From an uncultured Bacteroidota bacterium (GTDB taxonomy: Bacteria; Bacteroidota; Bacteroidia; Chitinophagales; Chitinophagaceae), in contig CAIJFI010000002.1 in assembly GCA_903819975.1 (NCBI GenBank), positions 120,626-184,625 of the forward strand: 64,000 nucleotides of DNA. The letters are read 5' to 3'. A model generated the notes under the pieces. That model ran no database searches. It saw only the letters and a program-made list of their open reading frames with translations, and was not told where the DNA came from. This document shows positions 52,310-64,000 of this stretch, one piece after another. Positions within the stretch are counted from its first letter, which is position 1, and each line of letters opens with the position of its first letter. The position numbers and the translations under genes were made by a program.

Positions 52310-53311
52310 TTACTTGACCAACAAGTTTTTAACCTCATCCTGAAAACTCTTTTTATTAATAGGCGCTGTGCCTACCAATTCACAAACCAGCCCCCCTGCA
52401 ATATTAGCAAGCTCTGCGGCCAATTCCATATTCTTAGTACTTGCATAGGTTAAACTTGCAACAGCTATTACGGTATCTCCTGCGCCACTTACATCTGCAA
52501 TGTTTCGGATATGTGTTGGAATTAATTTATGCGCATCCGATTTTCCAAAATACACCCCATGTTCAGACAATGTGATAAAAGAAATACTATGTTGTAAGTG
52601 TTGCTCTAATGCACTATGTACTTTGTTTAAGCTATCAATATTCACAATGGGCATTTCTATTTTTAATCCTTCTTTTACTTCCTTTAAATTAGGTTTAAAA
52701 ATAGTACAGCCTTTATACGCTAAAAAGTTTTTATGCTTAGGGTCCACCGCAGTTGGAATTCCTTTTTTATTGCAATAGCTTATTACAGAAGCAATTACTT
52801 TTTCGGTTAATACCCCTTTATTATAATCTTCCAAAATTATTAAAGACGGATGCTCCTTATCTACGTATGCATAAAAGTTAGCTAGTAATTTATCTGATTC
52901 CGCATCACTAATATCGTTGGTATGCTCATGATCTAATCGCATCATTTGTTGATTACGCCCCATGATACGCACTTTGTTTGTCGTAACTCGCGTTTCACTC
53001 TCGTAGATATAATTAGTATTTATTCCTTCTGCATTTAAAAGCGTATTTAGCTCCTTTCCTTCAGGATCCTTACCAATTACTGCAAACAAAGTAGTTGGCG
53101 CTCCAAGTGCCCTTAAATTTAATGCCACGTTGGCTGCTCCACCCACTCTAGTTTCTTTCTTTTGCAATGAAACGATAGGCACAGGTGCTTCCGGTGAAAT
53201 TCTATCTACCGATCCCCACCAATAAGTATCCAACATAATATCTCCCACCACACCAATTTTAGTATGATCAAAAGATCCAAATAATTCATCAAATGCTTTT
53301 TGATCCATCAT
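52310..53311 (-). CDS. rfaE1: D-glycero-beta-D-manno-heptose 7-phosphate kinase (RfaE domain I)
   Basis: A 333-residue PfkB-family kinase. It starts IGVVGDIMLDTYWWGSVDRISPEAPVPIV and has the RVGGAANVALNL signature. The catalytic Asp is in the DVSGAGDTVIA motif, and FKPNLKEVK is also present. It resembles the N-terminal half of E. coli HldE; the nucleotidyltransferase half is missing, so it is the split form. It makes heptose 1,7-bisphosphate for lipopolysaccharide core or related S-layer glycans. It lies 2 nt from the permease stop. Confidence 0.92.
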   Translation of the reverse strand: MMDQKAFDELFGSFDHTKIGVVGDIMLDTYWWGSVDRISPEAPVPIVSLQKKETRVGGAANVALNLRALGAPTTLFAVIGKDPEGKELNTLLNAEGINTNYIYESETRVTTNKVRIMGRNQQMMRLDHEHTNDISDAESDKLLANFYAYVDKEHPSLIILEDYNKGVLTEKVIASVISYCNKKGIPTAVDPKHKNFLAYKGCTIFKPNLKEVKEGLKIEMPIVNIDSLNKVHSALEQHLQHSISFITLSEHGVYFGKSDAHKLIPTHIRNIADVSGAGDTVIAVASLTYASTKNMELAAELANIAGGLVCELVGTAPINKKSFQDEVKNLLVK

Positions 53312-53313
53312 AA

Positions 53314-54738
53314 CTACGCTGCTGATTTTTGATTACGCAATGCGATATAGTACAAAGGTATACCAATGAGCGTGATTATTAAACCAGGCCAAGTGAAATT
53401 AGGCTTGTAAATGATTAATAAAACACAAAAAGCAGTTCCCATTAATATATAGATTGAAGGCAAAACTGGATACCCAAATGCCTTATATGGACGTTCTAAT
53501 TCGGGACGTTTTTTACGTAGGATAAATATGCCAATAATAGTAAGGATGTAAAATATTACTACAATAAAAGACACCATGTCTAATAAGTCGCCATACTTGC
53601 CACTTAAGCAAAGTAAACCTGCTACAACACATTGTGCCCATAATGCCCAAGCCGGTACCGAATTTTTATTAAGTGTCCCTGCTTTTTTAAAGAACAAACC
53701 ATCCTGTGCCATTGTATAATAAACTCTTGCTCCTGCAAGGATTAATCCGTTATTACATCCAAAAGTAGAAATCATAATCATCACTGCAATTACATAAGTC
53801 CCAATATTTCCAAAAATAACATTGGAAGCAGCAACCGCTACTCTATCAGCTGGCGCATTCGCTATTTCATTTAATGGCAACACACTTAAATACATAAGAT
53901 TTGCCGATATGTAAATTACTGTTACAATTAAAGTTCCTAAAAATAAACTCAACCCTATATTGCGTTTGGGATTTTTAATTTCACCTGCAATAAATGTTAC
54001 ATTATTCCATGCATCACTACTAAATATAGATCCTACCATACTTGCAGCAATGGCACCTAAAATAGCTACGCCAAAAATGGGTGTAGTACTTCCGTCTGTT
54101 GCAATCTGTTTCATGCTCCAAGCATTTTCCCAATTCGCATTCCAAATGCTTGACTTTGATGCTAATAAAAAACCAAATCCAATTAATCCAAACAAGGATG
54201 CCAACTTAGTAACTGTAAAAGTGGTTTGAATTAATTTTCCACCCTGTACTCCTTTAGTATTAATATAAGTTAAGAGCATAATAATTGCGATGGATAATAA
54301 CTGCGCTGGGTATATTTTTAAAAATCCTATATGCATTAAAATATTTGCATCTGTCATTTCTAATGAAGGAAAGAAATAGCCTGCGAATTTGCTAAACGCA
54401 ACCCCTACAGCAGCAATTGTACCTGTTTGAATTACTGAGAAAAAGCTCCAGCCATATAAAAAACCTAATAATGGATTATAAGACTCTTTTAAGTAAACAT
54501 ACTGCCCTCCTGCTTTAGGGAACATTGCACTTAACTCTCCGTAACTTAAAGCCGCTGTAAGCGTCATAAAGCCAGTTAATAACCAAACTGCAACTAGCCA
54601 CCCTGCAGAACCCACATTACGGGTAATATCCGCACTTACAATAAAAATCCCTGACCCAATCATACTTCCTGCTACAATCATGGTAGCATCAAATGCACTT
54701 AAGGTTGGTTTAAATCCAGTATTTTCCGTTGTTGACAT
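53314..54738 (-). CDS. APC family amino acid permease
   Basis: A 474-residue protein with 12 or more membrane helices. It begins LSAFDATMIVAGSMIGSGIFIVS, the substrate-binding TM1 loop of the APC superfamily. LSYGELSAMFPKAGGQYVYLKESY lies between TM2 and TM3, and the SSDAWNNVTFIAGEIKNPKRNIG segment is conserved. The solute is not clear, being some amino acid or polyamine. It appears to be the first gene of an operon with rfaE1 and ispD. Confidence 0.93.
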   Translation of the reverse strand: MSTTENTGFKPTLSAFDATMIVAGSMIGSGIFIVSADITRNVGSAGWLVAVWLLTGFMTLTAALSYGELSAMFPKAGGQYVYLKESYNPLLGFLYGWSFFSVIQTGTIAAVGVAFSKFAGYFFPSLEMTDANILMHIGFLKIYPAQLLSIAIIMLLTYINTKGVQGGKLIQTTFTVTKLASLFGLIGFGFLLASKSSIWNANWENAWSMKQIATDGSTTPIFGVAILGAIAASMVGSIFSSDAWNNVTFIAGEIKNPKRNIGLSLFLGTLIVTVIYISANLMYLSVLPLNEIANAPADRVAVAASNVIFGNIGTYVIAVMIMISTFGCNNGLILAGARVYYTMAQDGLFFKKAGTLNKNSVPAWALWAQCVVAGLLCLSGKYGDLLDMVSFIVVIFYILTIIGIFILRKKRPELERPYKAFGYPVLPSIYILMGTAFCVLLIIYKPNFTWPGLIITLIGIPLYYIALRNQKSAA

Positions 54739-54770
54739 AGTAATTGATGTTATTTATAGAAATAGTAAGA

Positions 54771-54800
54771 TAAAAAAAATCCCGTTATTTAAACGGGATT
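54771..54800 (-). terminator. terminator of the OmpH-like gene
   Basis: On the minus strand AATCCCGTT and AACGGGATT arms (54778-54786 with 54792-54800) form a 9-bp stem with a 5-nt loop, and a T-run follows. It lies nine bases after the OmpH-like stop. Confidence 0.8.
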
Positions 54801-54808
54801 CCTTGATA

Positions 54809-55384
54809 TTATTTTTTGGGTTTGTATTCGCTATTCAGCCCCTTAATGATATCTGATGTAATATCATATGCCGTGTCCTTGTAATACATCAAATCCGGGT
54901 TGCTTGAAAAGATATATGCAAACTGCTTATTCTTATTGTATTGCGCCAAATATACTTCGATCTTCTTTTTAACTTCCTGTAAACGTTTAAAGCTTTCCTC
55001 TTGTAATTCCTGAGACAATTGTTGCTCCTTACTTGTATAATTTTTTTCTGCTTTAACTAAGTCTTGTTGACGTGATGCCACTTCTGCTTGAGATAAATAT
55101 TGGCCATTTTTTTGTAGTTCTTGATACTTAGCAATGTACTCGTTTTTTAAACTCGTTAACTGCTTTGTATTTTCCATGTCTTTAACTTGCAAAGCCGATT
55201 TTACTTCTTTAAAAAACTCATAATTATTTTGAATGGAATCAATTTCAAAGTAAGCAACATTTGCACAGCCATTAGTAGCTATTGATGATTTTGCTGGTGC
55301 ACTTGATCCATTAAAGTGCAAAACAAACAATACAATTACCGCTACTGCCAATACTCCATTTACAATCCAAGAAATAGATTTCAT
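54809..55384 (-). CDS. OmpH/Skp-like periplasmic protein
   Basis: A 191-residue protein with one N-terminal hydrophobic segment (about 7-25). A short linker leads to NVAYFEIDSIQNNYEFFKEVKSALQVKD, and a long coiled coil (about 65-145) follows, as in the Skp/OmpH chaperones that guard outer-membrane proteins. It keeps an uncleaved or slightly atypical signal. It stands alone with its own terminator. Confidence 0.88.
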   Translation of the reverse strand: MKSISWIVNGVLAVAVIVLFVLHFNGSSAPAKSSIATNGCANVAYFEIDSIQNNYEFFKEVKSALQVKDMENTKQLTSLKNEYIAKYQELQKNGQYLSQAEVASRQQDLVKAEKNYTSKEQQLSQELQEESFKRLQEVKKKIEVYLAQYNKNKQFAYIFSSNPDLMYYKDTAYDITSDIIKGLNSEYKPKK

Positions 55385-55477
55385 TATAAATAATTAATTA
55401 AAAAAATGTGTATTGCCACTAGTACAATACCCTATAAAAATAGGTAAAAATCTAAAGTCAACGAATAAAAATCACAT

Positions 55478-55513
55478 AAAAAAAGCAGGAAATATTACTA
55501 CTTCCTGCTTTTT
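55478..55513 (-). terminator. rpoC terminator
   Basis: On the minus strand a 12-bp arm pair with GCAGGAA core (GCAGGAA with TTCCTGC, flanked by A/T pairs) closes a 9-10-nt loop and is followed by seven T, 22 nt after the rpoC stop. Confidence 0.8.
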
Positions 55514-55534
55514 AACATTTTATATTAATGTGTA

Positions 55535-58500
55535 TTATTCTTCTTCATCAAAGCTCATTGCTTCGCGAGTTGTAGCCAACACTTCATATTCTTCCTTGCT
55601 TCCTACGATCAATTTCTCGAATTGTTTTTGACCAGTACCTGCAGGGATTAAATGACCTGTGATTACATTCTCTTTCAAGCCTAACATCATATCTACCTTA
55701 CCTTGAATTGCGGCTTGGCTTAATACTTTTGTAGTCTCTTGGAATGACGCAGCCGAAATCCAGCTTTGTACACCTAATGAAGCCTTAGTAATACCTAATA
55801 ATACCGGACGTGCTGTAGCTGGTTTCGCATCGCGCACTTCAACTACTTTATTGTCATTACGTCTTAAGATAGAATTCTCTTCTCTTAATTCACGCACTGT
55901 TACAATTTGTCCAGCTTTTAATTTAGCACTTTCGCCAGCATCAGTAACTACTTTCTTATCATAGATTCTGTCATTCTCTTCGATAAAGTCAAAACGATCT
56001 TCTAAGTCTTCCTCTAAGAATTTGGTATCACCAGCATCTACGATTTCAACTTTCTTCATCATTTGACGAACGATCACTTCAATATGCTTGTCATTGATTT
56101 TTACACCTTGTAAACGGTAAACCTCTTGGATCTCGTTTACAACGTATTCTTGAACCGCATATGGACCTCTAATAGATAAGATATCTGCTGGAGCAATTTG
56201 ACCGTCTGATAATGGACTACCTGCTTTAACGAAGTCGCTATCTTGAACCAAGATTTGACGTGTTAATGGAACCAAGTACTTCTTAACCATTCCGTCTTTT
56301 GACTCAACAATGATTTCTCTATTACCACGTTTGATATTACCAAATGCTACGATACCATCAATCTCACAAACAATCGCAGGGTTACCTGGATTACGTGCTT
56401 CGAATAATTCAGTAACACGAGGAAGACCTCCAGTGATATCTCTTAATTTACCTAAGACTCTTGGAATTTTAACCAACACATGACCTGCTTTAACTTCCAC
56501 ACCTTCTTCGATTACAATGTGTGAACCTACTGGCAAGTTATAATGTTTGTTATCTTTTCCACCTTCTAAGATAATTGTAGGGATTCTTGTTTTATCCTTA
56601 GATTCAATAACCACTTTTTCACGGTGACCTGTTTGTTCATCCGCTTCATCACGGTAAGTGAATCCTTCGTTGATATTTTCGAACTTGATTTTACCATTTT
56701 GCTCAGCAACGATAACGTTGTTGAATGGATCCCAAGTACAAATCACATCACCTTTTTTAACTTGTGCACCGTCTTTAACAGCTAACAAAGCACCATAAGG
56801 AACGTTGTTAGTAATCATCAAACGATCGTTCTTAACATCCATAATTCTAACTTCACCTGTACGTCCAATTACCACTTTAACTTTGTTGCCATCGTTATTA
56901 ATAGTATCAACAGTACGTAGACCGTCAAATTGGATAGTACCATCAAACTTAGCGTTTAAGCTAGATTCAACTGAAGAAGAACCCGCAACACCACCCACGT
57001 GGAAGGTACGTAATGTTAACTGAGTACCTGGCTCACCAATTGATTGTGCAGCGATAATACCTACTGCATCACCATTTTGTGTGATATAACCAGTTGCTAA
57101 GTTTCTACCATAACATTTAACACAAACACCGCGCTTACTTTCACATGTTAATACCGAACGAATTTCTACAGTTTCGATACCAGCATCTTCAATAGCACGT
57201 GCTTCGTCAATTGTAATTTCTTCACCAGCAGCAACGATAATTTCGTTTGTGATTGGATTAAATACATCATGTAATGAAGTACGTCCTTCAATTCTATCTG
57301 CTAATGGTTCAATAATATCTTCGTTATCTTTTAATGCACTTGTTGCAATACCACGTAATGTTCCGCAATCTGTTTCAGAGATAACAACGTCTTGTGAAAC
57401 GTCTACTAAACGACGAGTTAAGTAACCCGCATCCGCAGTTTTCAACGCCGTATCCGCAAGTCCTTTACGCGCACCGTGTGTAGAGATAAAGTAATCCAAT
57501 ACGTTCAATCCACCTTTAAAGTTAGATAAGATTGGATTTTCAATTACCTCAGATCCTGTACTACCACTCTTACGAGGTTTAGCCATCAATCCACGAATAC
57601 CAACCAACTGCTTAACCTGTGTTTTACTACCTCTCGCACCAGAATCCAACATCATGTAAACAGAGTTAAATCCTTGCTTATCGGTAGCCATTTCACGAAT
57701 TAAAGTATCAGTGATACGTGTATCCACACGACCCCAGATATCAATAACTTGGTTATAACGCTCGTTGTTTGTAATAAGACCCATATTGTAGTTTTCCCAA
57801 ACTTCTTCTACTTCTAATTTTGCATTCTCCAATAATTGGTGTCTTGCTTCAGGAACAACTAAGTCATTTACGTTAAATGATAAACCTCCACGGAACGCCA
57901 TTCTAAATCCTAATGTTTTAATATCATCCAAGAATTTAGCTGTTGTAGGAACGTCAGTGATTTTAATAATATCACCAATGATATCTCTTAATGATTTCTT
58001 AGTTAACAATTGATTTACGAAACCTACTGCTTTTGGAGTGTGTTGATTAAACAATACACGACCTACAGTAGTTTCAATTAATTTATTTACCAATTGTCCG
58101 TTCTCACGAATATTTGTTTTTACACGAATATTTGCGTGTAAGTCAATACGGTCTTCGTTGTAAGCGATGATAACCTCGTCTAAGTTGTAGAACGCTTTAC
58201 CCTCACCTCTTACTACTAAATCACCCATTGATTTTTTACCCTTAGTAATGTAGTATAAACCTAACACCATGTCCTGAGAAGGAAGGGTGATTGGCGTACC
58301 ATTTTGTGGGTTCAAGATGTTATGAGAAGACAACATCAATAACTGTGCTTCCAAAATAGCCGCGTGGCTTAATGGAACGTGCACCGCCATTTGGTCACCA
58401 TCAAAATCGGCGTTGAACGCAGAGGTAACTAATGGGTGTAATTGAATCGCTTTACCTTCTACCAATTTAGGTTGGAAAGCTTGTATTGATAAACGGTGCA

Positions 58501-59821
58501 ATGTTGGGGCACGGTTTAACATTACTGGATGTCCTTTCAAAATATTTTCTAAGATATCCCAAATCACAGCTTCTTTTTTATCAACTAATTTCTTAGCAGA
58601 CTTTACTGTTTTAACGATACCTCTTTCAATTAATTTACGAATAATAAATGGCTTAAATAATTCAGCAGCCATGTCTTTTGGTAATCCGCACTCGTGCATT
58701 CTTAATTCAGGTCCTACCACAATTACAGAACGTCCAGAATAATCCACACGCTTACCTAATAAGTTTTGACGGAAACGACCTTGTTTACCTTTCAATACAT
58801 CAGATAAAGATTTCAAAGCACGTCCACCCTCTGCTTTAACCGCATTAGATTTACGAGAGTTATCGAATAATGAATCGATCGCTTCTTGTAACATACGTTT
58901 TTCGTTACGTAAGATTACTTCTGGTGCTTTAATTTCCAACAAACGCTTTAAACGATTGTTACGGATAATTACACGACGATATAAGTCATTCAAATCAGAA
59001 GACGCAAAACGGCCACCATCTAATGGCACCAATGGACGTAATTCTGGAGGAATAACAGGAATATATTTCATCACCATCCACTCTGGTTGGTTAGTGATAT
59101 GTGTTTTAGCTTCACGGAAAGATTCAACAACACTCAAACGCTTTAAAGCATCTGCTTTTCTTTGTTGTGAAGTTTCGTTTGCAGCAGCATTACGTAAAGA
59201 GAAACTTAATTCATCAAGATCTAATAAACCTAATAAATCATGTACAGCATCCGCTCCCATTTTGGCAACGAATTTTTGTGCATCATCATCAGGTAAATAT
59301 TGATTGTCTTTTGGTAAAGTATCTAATAAATCTAAGTACTCTTCCTCGGTTAACAAATCACCAACTTTAAAGTTGTCTTTGATACCTGGTTGAATTACTA
59401 CATATCGCTCATAGTAAATGATAGTTTCTAATTTCTTAGAACTCATTCCTAATAAATAACCAATTTTGTTTGGTAAAGATTTAAAGTACCAAATGTGCAC
59501 TACAGGTACCACCAATTTGATGTGACCCATACGCTCACGACGTACTTTTTTCTCTGTTACTTCCACACCACATCTATCACAAACAATACCCTTATAACGG
59601 ATACGCTTATACTTTCCACAAGCACACTCATAATCCTTTACTGGACCAAAGATACGCTCACAGAAAAGACCATCACGCTCAGGTTTGTAAGTACGATAGT
59701 TAATAGTTTCTGGTTTCAACACTTCTCCAAAACTTCTTTCTAAAATCGTGTCTGGTGATGCCAAACTAATAGTGATTTGCGAAAAAGCTGGACGTTGTCT
59801 ATTCTCTTTTTTGAATGCCAT
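55535..59821 (-). CDS. rpoC: RNA polymerase beta' subunit
   Basis: A 1428-residue protein. The N-terminal zinc site is [20 protein letters not shown] (about 66-85), and the catalytic [12 protein letters not shown] follows at about 467-478. The trigger-loop region includes [16 protein letters not shown], and the second zinc motif has [15 protein letters not shown]. It is of normal length for the phylum and is read from the same mRNA as rpoB, 85 nt downstream, with a terminator after the stop. Confidence 0.98.
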   Translation of the reverse strand: MAFKKENRQRPAFSQITISLASPDTILERSFGEVLKPETINYRTYKPERDGLFCERIFGPVKDYECACGKYKRIRYKGIVCDRCGVEVTEKKVRRERMGHIKLVVPVVHIWYFKSLPNKIGYLLGMSSKKLETIIYYERYVVIQPGIKDNFKVGDLLTEEEYLDLLDTLPKDNQYLPDDDAQKFVAKMGADAVHDLLGLLDLDELSFSLRNAAANETSQQRKADALKRLSVVESFREAKTHITNQPEWMVMKYIPVIPPELRPLVPLDGGRFASSDLNDLYRRVIIRNNRLKRLLEIKAPEVILRNEKRMLQEAIDSLFDNSRKSNAVKAEGGRALKSLSDVLKGKQGRFRQNLLGKRVDYSGRSVIVVGPELRMHECGLPKDMAAELFKPFIIRKLIERGIVKTVKSAKKLVDKKEAVIWDILENILKGHPVMLNRAPTLHRLSIQAFQPKLVEGKAIQLHPLVTSAFNADFDGDQMAVHVPLSHAAILEAQLLMLSSHNILNPQNGTPITLPSQDMVLGLYYITKGKKSMGDLVVRGEGKAFYNLDEVIIAYNEDRIDLHANIRVKTNIRENGQLVNKLIETTVGRVLFNQHTPKAVGFVNQLLTKKSLRDIIGDIIKITDVPTTAKFLDDIKTLGFRMAFRGGLSFNVNDLVVPEARHQLLENAKLEVEEVWENYNMGLITNNERYNQVIDIWGRVDTRITDTLIREMATDKQGFNSVYMMLDSGARGSKTQVKQLVGIRGLMAKPRKSGSTGSEVIENPILSNFKGGLNVLDYFISTHGARKGLADTALKTADAGYLTRRLVDVSQDVVISETDCGTLRGIATSALKDNEDIIEPLADRIEGRTSLHDVFNPITNEIIVAAGEEITIDEARAIEDAGIETVEIRSVLTCESKRGVCVKCYGRNLATGYITQNGDAVGIIAAQSIGEPGTQLTLRTFHVGGVAGSSSVESSLNAKFDGTIQFDGLRTVDTINNDGNKVKVVIGRTGEVRIMDVKNDRLMITNNVPYGALLAVKDGAQVKKGDVICTWDPFNNVIVAEQNGKIKFENINEGFTYRDEADEQTGHREKVVIESKDKTRIPTIILEGGKDNKHYNLPVGSHIVIEEGVEVKAGHVLVKIPRVLGKLRDITGGLPRVTELFEARNPGNPAIVCEIDGIVAFGNIKRGNREIIVESKDGMVKKYLVPLTRQILVQDSDFVKAGSPLSDGQIAPADILSIRGPYAVQEYVVNEIQEVYRLQGVKINDKHIEVIVRQMMKKVEIVDAGDTKFLEEDLEDRFDFIEENDRIYDKKVVTDAGESAKLKAGQIVTVRELREENSILRRNDNKVVEVRDAKPATARPVLLGITKASLGVQSWISAASFQETTKVLSQAAIQGKVDMMLGLKENVITGHLIPAGTGQKQFEKLIVGSKEEYEVLATTREAMSFDEEE

Positions 59822-59836
59822 ATTATTTATTCATTT

Positions 59837-59860
59837 TGTTCCGGCTTTTACACCGGAACA
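59837..59860 (-). promoter_or_regulatory. hairpin in the rpoB-rpoC gap
   Basis: A perfect 8-bp stem (TGTTCCGG with CCGGAACA) closes an 8-nt loop, 15 nt before the rpoC start. No T-run follows. It could be an RNA-processing site or a translation-spacing structure. Confidence 0.4.
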
Positions 59861-59906
59861 TTATTTAAGAATTTGGTGTTAGTCGATGATTATTTTTTAC
59901 AAAAAA

Positions 59907-62900
59907 TTAATCAAATTTTAAATCTAATCCTAAGCCTCTCAATTCATGTACTAATACATTGAAAGATTCAGGGATACCAGCTTTAGGAATATTCTCGCCT
60001 TTTACAATGGCTTCATATGTCTTAGCTCTACCGATGATATCATCCGATTTAAGTGTTAATAATTCTTGTAAGATATTAGATGCACCATATGCTTCCAATG
60101 CCCATACCTCCATCTCACCAAAACGCTGACCACCAAACTGAGCCTTACCGCCCAATGGTTGTTGAGTAATCAAGCTATATGGTCCGATAGAACGTGCGTG
60201 CATCTTATCATCAACCATGTGGTGTAATTTGATCATATAGATCACACCCACAGAAGTTTTTTGGTGGAATCTTTCTCCAGTTTCACCATCATATAAGTGT
60301 GTGTGTCCATTATGAGGGATACCAGCTTCAACACATAAATCTTCGATTTGAGTTGTGCTTGCACCGTCAAAAATTGGAGTCGCAAATTTCACACCTAATT
60401 TTTTACCAGTCCATCCTAAGATAGTTTCATAGATCTGTCCTAAGTTCATACGAGAAGGTACACCCAATGGGTTCAATACGATATCTACTGGAGTACCGTC
60501 TTCCATGAATGGCATATCCTCTGCACGTACAATCTTAGCAACAATACCTTTGTTACCGTGACGTCCCGCCATCTTATCACCCACTTTCAACTTACGCTTA
60601 ACAGCTAAGTATACTTTAGCTAATTTCAATACACCTGCAGGTAATTCATCACCGATTGAAATATTAAATTTCTCACGCTTATAACGACCTAATTCTTCGT
60701 TGTATTTAATGCTATAGTTGTGTAATAAGGTATTGATTAAATCGTCTGTTTTCTTATCACCAGTCCAACCTAAAGGATTCACATTTTGGAAATCAATTGC
60801 AGCTAAATTTTTAGCATTAAATTTACTTCCCTTTGAAATTAATGTTTCACCAAAGTTGTTTACTACACCTGGAGTTGTATGATCCTTCAATAAAGTTTGT
60901 AATTTATCAATTAACAAATCCTTCAATGAAATCTCATTTTCTTCGTGTTGCTTTTCTACTTTATCTAACAATGCTTTTTCACGAACCTTACCACTCTTAT
61001 CTTTCTTAGCACGTTGGAATAATTTTTTATCAATTACAACACCCTCAGTTCCGTTAGCAGCTTTTAAAGAAGCATCTTTTGCATCACCCGCTTTGTCACC
61101 AAAGATTGCGCGCAATAATTTTTCTTCTGGAGTAGGATCTGATTCACCTTTTGGAGTGATCTTACCAATCAAAATATCTCCTTCTTTCACAGCAGCACCA
61201 ATTCTGATGATACCATGTTCGTCAAGATCTTTTGTTGCTTCCTCTGATACGTTTGGAATGTCAGAAGTTAATTCTTCTTCTCCTAATTTAGTATCACGTA
61301 CTTCTAATTCATACTCATCAATGTGAATTGATGTAAATAAATCTTCACGTACAACTCTTTCGCTAATTACAATCGCATCCTCAAAGTTGTAACCTTTCCA
61401 TGGCATGAATGCTACTTGTAAGTTACGTCCTAATGCGATTTCACCGCCTTGTGTTGCATAACCTTCCGTTAAGAAATCACCTTTTTTAACTTTCTGACCT
61501 TTCTTTACAGAAGGTGTTAAGTTGATACAAGTTGATTGGTTGGTTTTTATGAACTTAGTTAATTTATAAACAATTAAGTCTTCGTTAAAGCTTACTAAAC
61601 GATCCATTTCATTACGATTGTAACGAACGTGAATTTCATTAGCATCAACAAATTCGATAACTCCATCACCTTCCGCGTGAATTTGAATTCTTGCATCACG
61701 TGCAGCTTTTCCTTCTAATCCAGTTCCTACGATAGGTACTTCTGGACGAATTAATGGAACAGCCTGACGTTGCATGTTTGATCCCATCAACGCACGGTTA
61801 GCATCATCATGCTCTAAGAAAGGAATTAAAGATGCACTCAAACCAACAATTTGGTTAGGTGCAACGTCCATATACTGAACGTCTGCTTTATCTAAGATTG
61901 GGAAGTCACCTGTTTCACGAGAAACAACTTTATCTTCCGCAAATTCACCTTTATCATTTAAAGGAGAGTTAGACTGTGCAATTCTTGCACTATCCTCTTC
62001 CTCTGCACTTAAATAAGTTAATGTCTTTAAGTTTACTTTACCATTTTCTACTTTACGGTATGGAGTTTCAATAAAGCCCATATCGTTGATCTTTGCGTGT
62101 ACACACAAAGTAGAAATCAAACCAATGTTTGGTCCTTCTGGTGTTTCAATAGTACAAAGACGTCCGTAGTGAGAATAGTGTACGTCACGAACCTCGAAAC
62201 CTGCACGCTCACGACTTAAACCGCCGGGTCCAAGTGCGGAAACACGACGCTTGTGCGTGATTTCACTCAATGGATTTGTTTGGTCTAAGAATTGAGATAA
62301 CTGAGAAGTTCCGAAGAATGAATTGATAACAGAAGATAATGTTCTCGCATTGATCAAATCAACTGGAGTAAATACCTCGTTATCACGTACGTTCATACGC
62401 TCACGGATAGTACGCGCCATACGCGCTAAACCAACACCGAATTGAGCATACAATTGCTCTCCTACTGTACGAATACGACGATTGCTTAAGTGATCGATGT
62501 CATCAATCTCTGCTTTCGAATTTGTTAAACGTACTAAGTACTTAATGATTTCAATGATATCATTTTTAGTCAATACTTTCTTTTCTTGCGTTAAGTCATG
62601 ACCTAATTTTTTGTTGATCTTATAACGACCAACTTCGCCTAAATCATAACGCTTGTCAGAGAAGAATAATTTGTCAATGATACCACGAGCCGTTTCATTA
62701 TCAGGAGCATCAGCACCACGTAATTGACGGTAAATATGTTGAACCGCTTCCAACTCAGAGTTAGAAGTATCCTTGTTTAAAGTATTGTAGATAATTGCAT
62801 AATCACCACCTACATCTTCTTTTTGAATGAAAACGCTTTTCGCACCCATTTCAATGATTAATGCAACTGCATCTTCATCTAATACAACGTCACGCTCCAT

Positions 62901-63710
62901 TACAATTTCGTTTCTTTCGATGCTTACAACTTCACCAGTATCTTCATCAACGAAATCTTCAACCCATGTTCTTAAAACACGCGCTGCTAATTTTTTACCA
63001 ATATGGTTCGCTAAAGTTTTTTTATCAGCTTTAACTTCATCAGCCATACCAAATAATTCCAAGATGTCTTTATCAGTTTCAAAACCAATTGAACGTAATA
63101 AAGTTGTTACAGGGAATTTTTTCTTACGATCGATGTACGCATACATCACGTTGTTAATATCTGTAGCAAATTCCATCCATGCTCCTTTGAAAGGAATAAC
63201 ACGAGCAGAATAAATCTTTGTTCCGTTAGGATGTGTTGATTGTCCAAAGAATACACCTGGTGAACGGTGTAACTGAGAAACGACAACGCGCTCAGCACCA
63301 TTAATCACAAAGGTTCCTCTTGGAGTCATGTAAGGAATGTTTCCTAAGAATACATCCTGTACAATCGTTTGGAAATCCACGTGCTCTTCATCATTACAAC
63401 TTAAACGTAGTTTAGCTTTTAATGGAACAGCATATGTTAACCCACGCTCCATACACTCATCAATAGTGTAACGTGGTGGATCGATAAAATAATCCAAGAA
63501 TTCTAAAACGAAAATGTTTCTCGTATCCGTGATAGGAAAATTTTCCTTAAACACACGGAACAAACCTTCTACGTTTCTTCTGTCGGGAGTTGTTTCTAAC
63601 TGAAAGAATTCTTTGAAAGATTCTAACTGAATGTCAAGTAAGTCTGGTGCTTCGGCGATATGTTTAATCTTACCAAAGTTGTGCCTGTTGTTCAATGTTG
63701 TTGTAGACAT
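59907..63710 (-). CDS. rpoB: RNA polymerase beta subunit
   Basis: A 1267-residue protein. The rifampicin-pocket region contains [41 protein letters not shown] (about 435-475), with Gln, Asp, His and Ser residues as in drug-sensitive enzymes. C-terminal [19 protein letters not shown] is also conserved. It is the first gene of rpoBC. No rplL stop codon is visible in the 290 nt upstream, so it may have its own promoter. Confidence 0.98.
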   Translation of the reverse strand: MSTTTLNNRHNFGKIKHIAEAPDLLDIQLESFKEFFQLETTPDRRNVEGLFRVFKENFPITDTRNIFVLEFLDYFIDPPRYTIDECMERGLTYAVPLKAKLRLSCNDEEHVDFQTIVQDVFLGNIPYMTPRGTFVINGAERVVVSQLHRSPGVFFGQSTHPNGTKIYSARVIPFKGAWMEFATDINNVMYAYIDRKKKFPVTTLLRSIGFETDKDILELFGMADEVKADKKTLANHIGKKLAARVLRTWVEDFVDEDTGEVVSIERNEIVMERDVVLDEDAVALIIEMGAKSVFIQKEDVGGDYAIIYNTLNKDTSNSELEAVQHIYRQLRGADAPDNETARGIIDKLFFSDKRYDLGEVGRYKINKKLGHDLTQEKKVLTKNDIIEIIKYLVRLTNSKAEIDDIDHLSNRRIRTVGEQLYAQFGVGLARMARTIRERMNVRDNEVFTPVDLINARTLSSVINSFFGTSQLSQFLDQTNPLSEITHKRRVSALGPGGLSRERAGFEVRDVHYSHYGRLCTIETPEGPNIGLISTLCVHAKINDMGFIETPYRKVENGKVNLKTLTYLSAEEEDSARIAQSNSPLNDKGEFAEDKVVSRETGDFPILDKADVQYMDVAPNQIVGLSASLIPFLEHDDANRALMGSNMQRQAVPLIRPEVPIVGTGLEGKAARDARIQIHAEGDGVIEFVDANEIHVRYNRNEMDRLVSFNEDLIVYKLTKFIKTNQSTCINLTPSVKKGQKVKKGDFLTEGYATQGGEIALGRNLQVAFMPWKGYNFEDAIVISERVVREDLFTSIHIDEYELEVRDTKLGEEELTSDIPNVSEEATKDLDEHGIIRIGAAVKEGDILIGKITPKGESDPTPEEKLLRAIFGDKAGDAKDASLKAANGTEGVVIDKKLFQRAKKDKSGKVREKALLDKVEKQHEENEISLKDLLIDKLQTLLKDHTTPGVVNNFGETLISKGSKFNAKNLAAIDFQNVNPLGWTGDKKTDDLINTLLHNYSIKYNEELGRYKREKFNISIGDELPAGVLKLAKVYLAVKRKLKVGDKMAGRHGNKGIVAKIVRAEDMPFMEDGTPVDIVLNPLGVPSRMNLGQIYETILGWTGKKLGVKFATPIFDGASTTQIEDLCVEAGIPHNGHTHLYDGETGERFHQKTSVGVIYMIKLHHMVDDKMHARSIGPYSLITQQPLGGKAQFGGQRFGEMEVWALEAYGASNILQELLTLKSDDIIGRAKTYEAIVKGENIPKAGIPESFNVLVHELRGLGLDLKFD

Positions 63711-64000
63711 ACGGTATAAACCAGGTTTTATTGCAATAAAATATTTGGTAGCATTGTGCTCAAATATTGACTATCAATTGATACAGATACGTGGCCACCG
63801 TAATAGATCAATAGACAATATGCCCAAAATAAAGGATTGCAAAGTTAAGGAAAGGAAGGGACAAATAAAAACAAATTTTGTACCAAAACCCTTGATTTTG
63901 AAGATTTTTTTGAAATAAATGCCCCTTTGGGACATATTGACGTATTTTAAATATATTATAGTTATAAAGTATTGATTTATAATATAATTAAATATTGTAT
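63711..64000 (-). promoter_or_regulatory. 290-nt non-coding leader upstream of rpoB, truncated by the window edge
   Basis: No coding frame or rplL stop is seen here. A 16-nt palindrome TTTTATTGCAATAAAA lies at 63726-63741 and a 12-nt palindrome TATCAATTGATA at 63772-63783. The minus strand also has TAACTTTG at 63847-63840, a -7 consensus match, with a weak -33 candidate. The transcript could begin near 63833, giving an approximately 120-nt leader. The upstream part is over 75% A+T. Confidence 0.4.

Noticed and set aside
58956..59303. Plus-strand frames of about 115 codons inside rpoC and rpoB
   Set aside because: They are antisense shadows of strongly conserved subunits, with no homology or start context.

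Overview
The window is a 64 kb piece of a low-GC Bacteroidota chromosome, most like the Chitinophagaceae (Sediminibacterium/Ferruginibacter type; genus not provable from sequence alone). The reasons are an A-rich translation context with almost no Shine-Dalgarno sites, several promoters of the Bacteroidota form (TTTG, about 18-21 nt, TAnnTTTG), a TamB-type C-terminus, an UbiA of the type used in menaquinone synthesis, a DUF1800/DUF1501 pair, and many secreted or lipoprotein genes typical of the phylum. It is mostly core chromosome. No CRISPR array, insertion sequence, integrase or prophage gene was seen.

Region by region: 1-296 is the 3' end of a tamB-like gene. 307-3493 (minus) holds a GT39-type glycosyltransferase, aroQ and carA. 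3581-7430 (minus) is the alpha ribosomal operon infA-rpmJ-rpsM-rpsK-rpsD-rpoA-rplQ, with rpmJ a 38-residue gene at 7008-7124. This operon is cut off from secY/spc genes and carries small RNA hairpins in its gaps. 7567-20478 is housekeeping: a beta-propeller protein, rpe, phoH, a YbdK-type ligase, def, ruvX, an UbiA prenyltransferase, a TrmH-like methyltransferase, mutS, dapA and accA. tRNA-Asp(GTC) follows at 20594-20667.

20786-25420 is a compact uronic-acid polysaccharide locus (PL8 lyase, alginate-lyase-family protein, hexuronate-type MFS transporter) without SusC/SusD. 25611-26800 holds two small NTF2-like lipoproteins that share an identical dyad (TGTTCC-N13-GGAACA) at exactly the same distance from their start codons. 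26936-29979 is a DUF1800/DUF1501 pair. 30128-36372 holds an SDR oxidoreductase and a secreted S10 peptidase, amidohydrolase and S9 peptidase run. 36460-41465 contains a 1154-residue protein fusing a GH18-like domain, a CE4 deacetylase and a GT2 synthase, preceded by a GT39-type enzyme, probably for an exported amino-sugar polymer.

41577-50351 looks like a cell-wall-sugar salvage neighbourhood: a sodium:solute symporter, a GNAT, a serine hydrolase, a CBM9-like lipoprotein with a Gly/Met/Arg tandem repeat, an Omp85-type beta-barrel with no ordinary start codon, a class V PLP enzyme, murQ and anmK. 50490-55384 has a Gfo/Idh/MocA dehydrogenase, ispD, rfaE1, an amino acid permease and an OmpH-like protein. 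55535-63710 is rpoBC, with 290 nt of non-coding leader before rpoB and no rplL in view.

The best candidates for something not yet described are regulatory: the paired dyads before the NTF2-like lipoproteins, the repeated C(UUCG)G hairpins in the alpha operon, the carA promoter nested in the rplQ terminator, and the back-to-back leaderless starts of mutS and the TrmH-like gene.
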